Source of the DNA: Metridium senile
Lineage: Eukaryota > Cnidaria > Anthozoa > Actiniaria > Metridiidae
NCBI GenBank assembly: GCA_949775045.1
Contig: OX459099.1
Coordinates: forward strand, 6,159,937 to 6,223,936
Length of the DNA: 64,000 nucleotides
Direction of reading: 5' to 3'
Shown piece by piece: positions 1-13,000 of this stretch. Position 1 is the stretch's first letter. The number at the start of each line of letters is the position of its first letter. Made by a program: the position numbers and the translations under genes. The notes under the pieces were generated by a model. The model worked only from the letters and a program-made list of their open reading frames with translations, was not told the origin of the DNA and did not search any database.

Positions 1-1509
1 TGTCAGTGACCTACAACTAAGCATGTGACAGAACAGCATTAGTTATGATGATTCTCGTTTTTTTTCTCTTCTATCAGTTTTGAAAGTCAAAGCACAAACA
101 AGGGGCTGGCACAAACAAGGTGACAAGTCGCTGTGACAGTTCGCTTCGTGTGTATTACTTCTAGTTGTCGTTGCGACAGTACGCACGAATTCAAACCAGA
201 TTGAGTTTGTGCGTCTTGTTGCAGAGGAAACAATATGTCGCGGGACAAAGATTTTCACATAAATTCAACGTGTAATAATAAATAATACAAGTTTTTTGTA
301 TGGCGCTCATATCAAGAGTTCTGAGCGCAGTTCAGAGAGTTCGTATAGCACAAAGGTTCTGCGACAAGTGTGTACAAGCCTTCAGAGTACCAAGACCATG
401 AACCTGTTTTATTCAGTAACTTTACATCTTCCTTCGAGTTTCAAAGTGTGGCTAGATTATGTCTCGGGGCATTGAACCGCGATATCTCATAATAAATAAA
501 ACAAAAAAACCCTCAATGACCATAACGAGTTGAAAGAAAAAATGATTTTGACCTCCGTGAAAAAATATTTACACTAGAATCGAAGTTCATTGAAATTCAT
601 AGTTGTTTATTGCTGTATTTTGACGAGATTTTAAAGTGTAAGGGAATTAGCTCATTACCACTGAGGTTGCTAATGTTCCTTGTACCATTGTACCATTGTA
701 CAAGTGTTTTGTGTTTACACGGACTGGTGTTTGTTCAATGAAACATTCGCTCATCCAAGAAATAAATAGATGTGTTTATTGACATATAACAAACACGATG
801 TCGTTCAAGAAAACTTCATTAAAACTAAAAATCTTTCTTGACGAGGAGAAAGACGGCTTCTTTGATGTAGAGTCGTTCAATTCAAATAAGTAGCTAAAGT
901 TGCTAGCGCCAAAAGATTATATAATAAGGTAATTAAAACCTATTGTTTTGATAAGTTAAACCTTTTGGTTATGACATAACAACCTGTTTTATGCTGGTGG
1001 ATCATGAACATGCTGGTACCGGCGTGATCTCGCGGGATAACGCTTGATCACTTCACCTCTACCCTTTAACCCTAACAACATTGCTAAATCTCGAAGATGA
1101 ACTTCACAATATCGTGCAAATAAAGATAGCGAGATTTATCGTGGTTTTAAAAAGTGGTTGAATATTTTTATATTTTGTTGATAGTTTTTTGCAGTTGTTT
1201 ACCAAGTCAGTGCATTAGTTCTTACACAGCAACATAGAGAATGCAGTCAGGCGCGCGCCCTTATGCCTTAAATGGTAATAGCGCTTCAAACGCGCGGTGA
1301 TTGGCCGTGCTAGCTTTTCATCCTATGAAGTCATTGCCAGTGAATCAGTTGTTTTGGAAAACGTCTCTTAGTCTCTACAGGTGGCGAAAACACAACAAAT
1401 CCTTAGCGGAATTTAACATTCTGATGTAGCCGTGTACTGGTGTTTGCCTAGAATTGATTTCAGTGTAGGACTGTAAGCGGCTTTTGATCTGTCTGTTCTC
1501 ATGTGAGAA
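1..1509. other. Upstream flank of the acidic secreted-protein gene, no gene seen
   Basis: No open reading frame here looks like protein, and no RNA gene is evident. The stretch is AT-rich apart from a GC-richer patch near 1240-1320. By position it should hold the promoter and 5' untranslated region of the plus-strand gene whose signal-peptide exon starts at 1510. No TATA box or other promoter motif stands out. Confidence 0.4.
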
Positions 1510-3979
1510 ATGCACATAAGGGTTTTCCTTTTCCTGTGGCTTGTATGCCTTTCCCAGGCATCACCGCTAACACGTAAGTATAATAGTATTTACTTCGAGT
1601 AATAATAGATCAAGAAGTCGAGTTACTATCACGAGGTAGATATACCCTCTCGATGATAACTAGTCTACATGATCTGGTTTTAGAATTCACTGTAGACCAT
1701 TATCTGTGAGATTGCGATTTCGTTTATGGGTACAAGAACTCTAACGTCAAATGGTACACTACAAGCCATGAGCCATGACCACTACGATCGTTTATTCTGC
1801 TATTGATACAAACAAATCGTCTATACATAATCTGCGGGGAAAATTAGATGCCTTTTTCGCATACATCATTCACACTGGCTTCAGAATGAGTGCTATAATC
1901 TGACGCATTTCTATTGAGTCAAGGAGAATTCTTGGAAAAAGAAATGGCCACTATCGCCGCATGGACTGTGATATTTTGCCTAACGTACGCAGTAATGGAT
2001 TTATGATTGTAAACATCTTTGCAAGATATATCAATGGGCAGTGTATGAACAGTATACAGACATGAACAAAATACATCGTCAATTTCACACGAACTTCGCA
2101 CGATAATAACACGAATTCGGCGCGGATTCAACACGAGATTACTGAATCAATGGGAATACACCACACAGTATAACACGAACAGAGGGTACAGATACGACGT
2201 GGATTTACTGGAGAAAGTGACTTCATTCAGTTGGAAAATGACCAGTACATTGATTTGTCCCTGATCAGTGACCTTTGTACGGTTCTAATGGTTCATATTC
2301 AACCTAATCAAAACTGTGAAATGGATAGATGTGGACATTATAGTGGTCAATTAGAGGGATATTTTGGATACCAATGGATCAGTATTGTGGCCTATCAGGA
2401 GATGAGCATGCAGTATAATTACAACTTTGATGATGATGGCATACTGATTGAAATAAGTGGGAGTTTCAACCCGGTGATTCTACTTGAGGTTAAAAGGCAA
2501 AACCACCTTAAAATAGGAAATGACTTTGACCATTGAACAGCGAACTTCTTTACTTTCACAAGCGCAAGGGGTGAAGAATAATATTATGACCTTTCACACT
2601 TACAAACACACGCGCAACAAGAAGAGATTACGTCTTTGCATGATTACTTTGCCAACGCGAGCACAAATACGAACTAGCAATATTACAAAACCAATCTAAT
2701 TTGGGCCTTTTGTTGCTCAAACCCAGCGAAAACGTGGCTTTATAAGTAAAAAAAAATATTCTACGTTAAAAATTGCAAATAGCTACTTAGCAAGTGTGGC
2801 ATTTTTAGCTAATTAGTCATAAATTGGATGAGCAAAAAATTGAAATTCGTAAAAAAAGTTTTGGGTTATCACATTTGTGCATAGTGCTCAATACAGTTGC
2901 AGAACCTCGTGATATGTTGTCTGTAAGACGTTTAGCCAAAGATCAGGGATCTGTGGAGCGAATTCATTAACCGTGAAAGTGTCACCAGTGCTTAGTCAAT
3001 CGTAACAGCAAAATGACTAAACCTTTATTTGTGTCAATTTTCAGGAAAGCGGACAAAACGAGGCGTTGAGCTAGAAGCAGACAAAGAAGGTATAATGAAA
3101 GAATAAAACATTACGGTTAATAATAATATAATATTTGCGCAAATCAACATGTGCACATGCGCGATCATATGATCGGTTAATACTCGCAGCGTTAACTTTA
3201 CCATGAGCCAAACGCATGAGCAGGCTTTAATAGAAAGTTTAACGTTCGAGTTAGTCAAACGTTGATGTCATTTTGCCTTGGTTCATGTGAAGTTTGACGT
3301 TGTAACTAACCAAATATTAATGTATTATATTTTGACATGACATTGCGGCCGAGATTGGTGTTGAATAAACACTATTAAAAATTCGTTCGCTTAGTATAAA
3401 GTTCGACGTTGCTGTTCAAAAACGTCTGATTAACCTGTGATATCTATTTTTAATAGTCAGGACAATCATCTCTGCTATCGTAGACGCCATTCTAGACGGC
3501 GACAAAGTGCGTAGGTCTGATACACCAGGTAATGATCTTTAATGCATGATACTTCAATGAAAACAAACTTTAATACAATGGAACCCCGTTAATCCGGCCA
3601 CCGAAGGGACAGCCCAAACTGGCCGCAATAACTGGGTGGCCGTATTAAGCGGGTGGCCGTAAGGCTGGGTTCCACTGTAGTATTGATATAAGCTGTGATT
3701 TCAGTAGTAATTGGGTAACCGTTTCTTCTCAGATGACGACGATGAAAACCAAGCTTCAGGCGCTCAACAAACAAATACAACTGAAGTAGAGAAGGGTCAA
3801 ATCAGTTCATCAGAAGAAAATGCTAAGGCTGAAGACGTTAAAGACGTTAAAAAAACACCATCGGTAGAAAAGACCAAGCAAGATTCCAACAAAGAATCAA
3901 ACAATGAAGGTAAATACAGCTAGCGATGCTGGGCGATACCATTGATGATGGTTATGATAAATATCGATAATGATGATAG

Positions 3980-4010
<31 letters not shown>

Positions 4011-7000
4011 AATAATGTAGTGATGATGATGATGATAATGTAGTGATGATGATGATGGTAATGTTGATTACGATGATGATGCTGGGCGATACCATTGATG
4101 ATGGTTATAATAATAATAATGATAGTGATGGTGATAATTGTGATGATGATAATGTAGTGATGATGATGATTGTGGTAATGTTGATTACGATGATGATTGT
4201 GGTAATGTTGATTACGATGATGATGCTGGGCGATACCATTGATGATGGTTATAATAATAATAATGATAGTGATGGTGATAATTGTGATGATGATAATGTA
4301 GTGATGATGATGATTGTGGTAATGTTGATTACGATGATGATGCTGGGCGATACCATTGAAGATGGTTATGATAAATATCGATAATAATGATAGTGATGAT
4401 GATGATGATGATGATAATGTAGTGATGATGATGATTGTGGTAATGTTGTCAATGATGATGACTGTGTGCAATACCATTGACGATGGTTATGATAAATATC
4501 AATAACGGGGTGGTCGTACTAAGCGGGCGGCCGTAAGGCGGGGTTCCACTGTAGTATTGATATAAGCTGTGATGTCAGTAGTAATTGGGTAACCAATTCT
4601 TCTCAGATGACGACGATGAAAACCAAGCTTCAGGCGCTCAACAAACAAATACAACTGAAGTAGAGAAGGGTCAAATCAGTTCAACAGAAGAAAACGCTAA
4701 GGCTGAAGACGTTAAAGACGTTCAAAAAACACCATCGGTAGAAAAGACCCAGCAAGATTCCAACAAAGAATCAAACAATGAAGGTAAATACAGCTAGCGA
4801 TGCTGGGCGATACCATTGATGATGGTTATGATAAATATCGATAATGATGATAGTGATGATGATAGTGATAATGATGATAGTGATGATGATAGTGATGATG
4901 ATAGTGATGATGATAGTGATGATGATTGTGATGATGATAATGTAGTGGTGATGATGATTGTGGTAATGTTGATTACGATGATGATGGTGTGCGATAATTA
5001 TCATAATGATGAAGATAATTATGATGATGATGATTGTGGTGTTGGTGATGAAGATGATTCTAGTGTTGATGATTTTCGATAATGATGATCATGCATATGG
5101 CATTTGTCGTGATTGTGACCAACGGTGTTTGTGATTTGACGTTCGATTTTGCTGACTCTTCAATTGAATTTCAGAACCTCCAAAGATAGTAACCCCAGGT
5201 TCGGATGAAAGTGGCAGTTCAGCAGAAGAAACAAAAACAATTGAATCTGAGCCTGCTAAGAAAGAAGACTCGAATGAGCCAAAGGAAGAACGAATAACAC
5301 GAAGAAATCTCATTCCTACAGAAGTATTTGAAGATGGTAATGTCAAATATTCTAGTACATTCTATAGTGAAAGATTGAAAGCAACGGTAAAGGCCCGGGC
5401 AAACGGTTTCAACATTTGCTTCAATATCCGTTCGATTTTGTTGAATGTCAAAGTCTAAACGCTTTTAAACTCTTTCAAAATTAATTCAACATCGATTCAA
5501 CACGTTTCAACAATGTTGAAGTGTTTTAAAAGTGTTTAAACATTGCCATTCAACAAAATCGAACGGATGTTGAAGCAAATGTTGAAGCCGTTTGCCCGGG
5601 CCTTAAGCGAGAAGAAACAAATCTATATAGAATGCGTGTATACCGAACAACAAAACAGGTTGTCCCATAACTGGTGACACTGAATACCTTAGATGTATAC
5701 ACATTTGTCATTATGATTAACACATTAGACACATAAACACAATATACATATTTTTTGTATTGGTCCTATACTCTTTCATTTTTATTGCAGAGGATTCCGG
5801 TGCTTCAGGAAAAGAAGACGACAGTATGGACGGGTCTGGTTCGACCTCGGATTCAGGGGATTCTGAAGACTCAGGTGAATCTGGTGAAGGGGAACCAGAA
5901 GATGGTCCTATTGTGGGAGAAGCAACGAAAGGCAATTCCCCAAACGCAGAGGAGGTAAAATCTACTGACCAAGCTTCTAGTGGTAGCGCATCGCACGATA
6001 AACAACAAACTACTGTCCAACAAGATACAGTAAAACCAGTTGAACCAGAAAAACAGGTTGATCAGGATAATGAATCGGCTGACGGGAGCGGAGAATCTGG
6101 TACGGAGAGCGAAGCTTCTCGGGAATCTGCTGAAAATGTAGATACAAAAGTTTCAAAAAGAAGTGAAATTGTAAGAGAAGAAAAGTCAGAGAATAGCGGA
6201 GAACCGTTGTCAACTCCTGTTGTAAGTAAAGAAGAAAGTGGAAGTGGAAGTGGAAGTGGAGTAAGCGGTGATGAAGATGAAAGTGGAGAGTCAGGAGAGA
6301 GTGGAGAGAGTGGAGATGAAGAAGAAAGTGGTGAATCTGGTGACGATGAAGAAAGTGGAGAAAGCGGAGATGAAGAGGACAGTGGCGAGAGTGAACAATC
6401 TGGAGATTCATCCATCATCAAAAGAAATGAGATTCCTGGAGATAAAAAAGGTACAATATGAAAATAAATTATAATTTGAAAGTTAACAAGTATAATTCTC
6501 ATATATAAGTTTACTTTCAGAAGACTCATCTGCAGAGCAGGCTTCTGGGACAGTTGGCGAGGTTGTTAAAGCCACACCAGTGAAAAACGCTTCTGAGGAC
6601 AAGTCTTCTGCATCAGGAGAAGAATCTGGTGAGTACTCAGGAGAGTCCGATGAAAGTGGCGAATCAGTAGAAAGCGGAGAACCGCTTAAGGAATCCGATA
6701 CATCCATAACTAAGCGAAGCAAGATTCCATCAGAAAAATCAACAGAAACATCGACACCAGAAAAAGTCAAAGATGAAAACCAGGAAAAGAATTCTGATAA
6801 AGTGATAACATTACAAAAGAAGGAAGAAACACCAAAGGTTACTGTTGCTGAAGACTTTTCTGGGGACAGCAGTGCATCCGGGGAAGAAAGTGGAGAGTCC
6901 GGGGAAAGCGGTGATGAAGAAGACAGTGGCGAGTCGGGCGATGAGGAAGAAAGTGGGGAAGGAGAGGCAAGTGGTGAATCTGTCGATGCAGGAATTACCA

Positions 7001-10000
7001 AACGAAGTGAGATACCAACTGAGAATAAAGGTAAATATAATTTAATGTAATGAAAATTTATTTGTTATACAATCTTTACATTGCTGTTACACTTTTACAG
7101 AAACTGTCAAATCCGAGGAAAGTTCTAAGAAAGAAGAAAGCGATGAGTCCAGTGGAAGTGGCAACGAAGAAAGTGGTGATGAGGAAGATAGTGGCGATGA
7201 GGAAGATAGTGGCGAATCTGGTGACGAAGAGGAAAGTGGCGAATCTGGTGACGAGGAAGACAGTGGAGAATCTGGTGACGAGGAAGACAGTGGAGAATCT
7301 GGTGACGAGGAAAACAGTGGAGATAGTGGCGATGAAGAAGATAGTGGCGCATCAGCAGATGAAGCAGTTACCAAACGCAGTGAAATACCATCAGAGACAA
7401 AAGGTGAGTCAAGCTAAAAACAAATTACAAATTGATGTCCGCATGGAAAAAGCTAATATTGGGCTGAATTGTTTACATCACAGGGGACAAAAACTCTGAA
7501 GAAATCGTACCTGTTGTACCCCCTGTAGTCGAAAAAGACGGCTCTGACAAGACAACAGATAAAATAACCATAAAACCCAGCAAAGAAAAGGCCGCTGTCA
7601 CTGAAGACTCTTCTGCGGACAGCAGCGCATCTGGAGAAGACAGTGGAGAAGGATCTACAGATAATGATGAAAGCAGTGCAAGTGGTGACGAAGAAGAGAG
7701 TGGGGAGTCAGGGGAAAATGGTGACGAGGACGAAAGTGGTGATGAAGAAGCGAGTGGTGACGAAGTTGAGAGTGGTGAATCTGCAGATGCTGTAGTAACA
7801 AAAAGAAGTGCAATTCCAGTAGAGATAACAGGTTAGTAAAATAAACTAAAGTAAGTTTAAAAGGCACTCCGTTATGTTTGCTATTTCTTGCAAATAAGTT
7901 GCTGCATTTCTAGTTAGTAGAACGATGAACATTTTTTTATTATTTTATTTTAAGTTACTAAACAATCAGACAAGAGCACTGCTGAATCTGGCAAAGAAGA
8001 AGAAAGTGGTGACGATGGAAGTGGAGGCTCGGCTGAAAGCGGTGATGAAGAGGAAAGTGGGGAATCTGGAGAAAGTGGTGACGAAGAAGAAAGTGGTGAA
8101 TCTGGCGAGGGGGATGAAAGTGGGGAGTCTGGTGACGAGGAAGAAAGTGGAGAGTCTGGTGACGAAGCAGAAAGTGGGCAGTCTGGTGACGAGGAAGACA
8201 GTGGAGCATCTGCCGATGCAGAAATTGCAAAGCGAAGCGTAATACCAAAAGAAAAAGGTATGTTTTCTTGTTAATTGCTACAACTATATCCAGCTGAGTT
8301 GACCTAAATAAATAAATAAATAAATAAATTTTGATTAGCATTTCTTATTATTCTGCCAAGAGAATTTATGAAATATGAGTTCTTCCTACTTTAAATTAAT
8401 TGTAAATGGTAGGCAATCTCATGGTGGGATTATATTTCAATCAACAAGAGTAGTCTACATTTGTAAATTGCTAACCAAAAATAGTGACCCATAATTCCTT
8501 TCGGGGAAGGCGATCAACTAGGCTGAATAGCATGAGATAATTGTTTTCACTATTTGATCTATTTGACAGAATCAGCTGTGACCAGTGGATCTGCTGACAA
8601 GGGAAGTAGTGAGTCTGGAGAAATTGACAATGAGGACGAGAGCGGTGATGAAGAAGCAAGTGGCGATGAAGAAGCAAGTGGCGAATCTGGAGAGGAAGAA
8701 GAGTCGGAAGAAAGCAGCCAGTCAGGAGACTCAGATGTAACAAAAAGAAACACAGTTCCATCTGAAAAGAAAGGTTTGTTCATGTCAACTTCCTACCTTG
8801 GCACCCTTAACACTTTTTATATCGTATATTTCTATTTTGGCAGAAGAAAACCAAGAAGACACTAGTGGCAGCTCAAATGGCCCCGAAGCAACAGAAAATG
8901 AATCAGACTCAACTGAGAAATCCCAAGAAACAGAAGCCACAAATACACCTGAGGGAAATGGCGAAGGGCGCATCAGTAGAAGGAGTTACATCCCAAGAGG
9001 TGAACTGAAATCAGACTTAAATGTACTAAATGAAGATGTAACAGACTCAGCTCTTGGACTTGAGACCGGTGATGAAGCTGATGATGATGAAGAAATATTT
9101 GATAATAAGGAAGGTGCGCATGAAGACGAGGTAGCAGTTGGAAGTGCGCATGAAGACGAGATAGCAGTTGGAAGTGGTCAAGTGCAACAGACAACCGCGG
9201 AAAGTGCGGAACCTGATCCAAAAGTCGCTGAAAAAGCCAAAGAAAACCCAAACATTGCTGGATCACAAAGAGTCCAACTGATCAGCGATGCGCTGGGTGA
9301 TATTGGACAAGCTGCACATGCGGTTAACGTTGAGAGAAAGTCAGATATTATCCACAGTCTACCTAAGGCAACAGAGGATTCTGTAAGTGGCGAGTCAAGC
9401 GGTTCAGAAGAGATAGCAACATCGCAAGCTGATGAAACACACAACACAAACAGAGCAGACACAATCAAAAATCTGTTCAATACTCTTGGTGACAATGTAG
9501 AAACTGAGACGTCGACAGCAACAGCTTCTGAGTCTAAACCAGCAAGCCAAGAACCAGATAAACGATCGCAAACGGTAAGGAATTACTTGTTGTCTACACA
9601 TCTTGTCTTATCGTCGTATTGGTAAACATCACCAAAATGTTAGTTGTATGTCAATCGTCGTTGCGGCTGTAACGATAATAGGGAACTTTAGATTTGACAA
9701 CGAGTACGAGATTGAGTACGAGTTTTAAAATTGGCCTTGTGTATGTTGTCGATACTGAATTACATAGGACTACAATTCATCATCAACAACACACAGAAGG
9801 CCAATTTCAAAACTTATACTCGTACTCAATCTCGTACTCGTTGTCAAATCTTAAGTTCCTTAATGATGATGGTGAAAGTGACGATTATGATAATGATGAC
9901 TGATTATATAGTGGTGATTGCATGCTGTTGGTGTGTTGGTTAACATCACCATGCATAACGCTAGTTGTATGTGATGGTAATCGCCGTTGTGGTTGTAATG

Positions 10001-13000
10001 TTTTATTGATTTATTTAATCACTTCCACCTTAAAAATACAATATAATACAAAAAAACAAAATACTAAAATGAGAATTGCTAAAAAAAAAAATACATGAAG
10101 TGGTGAGGGATTACACAACAGAGCGAGGCTCCAGATTAAGTGTGCCCGGAAATAATACCATTAATAGAATATTTACTAGCTAGAATTATGTTTTAATCAC
10201 ATATTGTATTTTATTATTTTATTGTTATTTATGATGGTAATCGATGATAATGATGACAATGATCATATGGTGATTTCATGCTGTTAATCCAAAATGTTTT
10301 GAATGATAAACACACTAAAATGAGCATTTGTTTTATGTAGCCACCAACACAAGCCAGCACCATGAATATGGAGTCTATGTTAGAGAAGGTCTTGACACAA
10401 GGTACAGTAGAAATAAAGATTGAATAAAACGTTTTCAATTAGAATAGCCATACAATGTTTAAAGTGCTTATACACCTACTTGCAAGAACGTTGTCATACG
10501 AAGAAAGAACATTTGTATTTAGTGGGTTAGGAATAAATTAAAAGTACAAAAGAAGATCATTGAAGCAGAACTCTTTCTTTTGTACTTTTAATTTATTCCT
10601 AATCCACTAAATTACAAATGTTCAAATGTTAATGACAACGTTCTTGCAAGTAGGTGTACATCACCTACAATTTTAGGGTCTAGATCAAATCTTTATATCA
10701 TTTAAAGCTTCTTTGCGTTGAAAAAATTGGAGTTTTCATTTTCCGTTCATTTCTTATGAGCTTACAAATTTCAGAAGACCCAGTCCGAGTTTGTGACAGC
10801 ATCTTGAGATAAGTAAAGCATTAGGGAGAAATAAGCAGTTATTTATCCGCTTTTTGGAAAGGATTTTCAAATATTAATGGAAAAATCGATATTATATAAA
10901 CCTAGGTCCGAAATTAGCCAGAGAATGTTTGTGTTCCTACGATGACGTCACAGCAGGATTTCGACCATAGGTTTTTGACAACCGTCCTTGTTAAAAATCA
11001 GGTTCAAAAATATTTTTTCTGGAATTTTTTTTTATTGCTTATCTTAAATGTCCTATGTTTAAGAGTACTTTTAGCTAAAAACTGTGTAGGTGATATAGAC
11101 CGTTGGAAGGTTGTGGGTTCGAATCTCATCTGCAATAATTGTTTTCGTTCTTTTATATGGTAAGATATATTCATTTATTCCTACAATGTTTGTTCCAGAG
11201 GACAGTGCTGCCGAGGAACCTTCTTCACTAGTACAAGCTGAACAGAAGGAGAAATCTGAGGTAAAGAAAGCCTATCCTGAATCATATAACAAATCTTAGC
11301 TCTATCAAAAAATAACTAAAAAAACCCCACTTAAAACACAATTTTCATTTAATATTTCGATCACTGTTTTAACTACCATACTTTGTATTTTCTTATATGC
11401 ATATATACAGAGGAACCCCGCCTTACGGCCACCCGCTTAAGACGGCCACCCCGTTATATTGCGGCCAGTTTTTTAGGTCCCGACGAAATGCATGCCCATA
11501 CATTTTCTATAAAATTTACCCGCTTAATACGGCCACCCCGTTAATAGGGCCACTTTGGGCTGTCCCTCCCCCTGGCCGGATTAACGGGGTTCCACTGTAA
11601 TTATTTGTTATCATTGTAAATTATTCTTGAAAACCTTTTATAATAAAATGTATGTATGAATATGTATATTCAATGTGAATGACTTTACTGACAATATCAT
11701 AACCCTTTAGCTTGTAGATAGCCTACAAAAGTCAACTTCGACAAGTCAATCAACAGTCCAAAAAGGTACTCCTATATTAACATATATTATTCTAATTTGA
11801 AAAACTGTTGCTCTGGACTCACTACAGTCGCGTTCATGGATACACAATCAGGTTTTTGATTTTATTTTACAGGCTAGCTCTCTTGTTTGCATAAAGGCTA
11901 GACAGCAAAACAGTTCCTACTTTTACGCGAAAACTCGCGTCTCTCCCCCCTCGCCTCACTCCACGCTCATCCGGCCGTTAATCCTCTCCTCATTCTCTCG
12001 CGGCCAGAATTTCGTTCGGTCGAACTTCAACTCGCTTCCTCAAAGTTTTCGCGTAAAAGTTGACTGTTTTGCAGTCTACATAAAGGCACAATATATGGTT
12101 TACATGCACATATGAGGATACAGAACAATAAAGTGTAAATTTGCAGTCATGTAATCAAGAAAACTTCAGTAAGTGACCTAACAAAACTAACATTTCTGAA
12201 ATTATTATGATTTTTTCTCACAGACGTTAAAGCGCTCGAAGATTATGCTGGGGCTCTCACCGAGGTAGGGGGTCTGACGTCAGAGCATCATAAAGCCATA
12301 GCAACCAAACTTTCTCTTGACATCATGGACGACCTTAAAGTCCCGGATGCAAAACGAGCCGAACTTCTCAAGAAAGAAACCAAGTTTATCAAGGATGCCG
12401 AGCTTGCAGTTGTTAGAAGTATGATAATGATGATAATTATAATCATTGAGGATGACAATTATGATAATGACGTTTCTATGATGAGGGGATGATGATGATA
12501 GTTATGATGACGGCGATGGTTGTATTTAATGCTGATACAGAAAATTTGATGGCGTTGATGGTATGATGATGATGATGATGATGATGGTTTATGACAATGC
12601 TCATAATAATGAGGACGACGATAACAATGACAACGATGATGATGACGACGATAATGCTGATATTACTTTATCTGCTTGTGCTGTTGATGATGATAAGATG
12701 ATAATGATATTAGAGATTACTAATAATTTTCTTCTCTGTGATTATTCCAGGTAAAATTGCTCAAGTACGGGAAGAAATGATCAAGTTCGCTGAGGAGAAT
12801 CCAGGCAACAAAGAGAAAATACGAGCCGAGACAATCAAAAGGCTTGACGACATTATTGATAGACTACCATTATCAAAATCCGTCATCGAGCAGGAGTTCA
12901 AACAGATCAAATCTTCATCATTTTTACAGAAAATTATTCAATCTGCATCACAGAAACACGAACTGAAACAAAGGCTACGAAGAGCCATCGCAGATTTGAT

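Noticed and set aside
2231..2536. 101-codon plus-strand frame (YIDLSLISDLCTVLMVHIQP...) in intron 1 of the acidic-protein gene
   Set aside because: It looks more protein-like than most spurious frames, but the first codon is TTG. It fits no phase-1 exon of the surrounding gene and I recognise no domain. It may be a transposon-derived or decayed gene fragment; not called.
3920..5082. His/Ile/Ser-rich and Asp-rich frames
   Set aside because: They are translations of (GAT)n microsatellite DNA in introns.
6010..8783. Long Ser/Pro-rich and His-rich frames on the minus strand
   Set aside because: They are antisense shadows of the SG/Glu-rich exons, whose spliced plus-strand frame is continuous.
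11084..11140. GGTTCGAATCTC, a tRNA box B-like match
   Set aside because: No pairing acceptor stem or box A at the right distance, so not a tRNA; at most a SINE scrap. The same applies to GGTTCAATTCCC at 30290.
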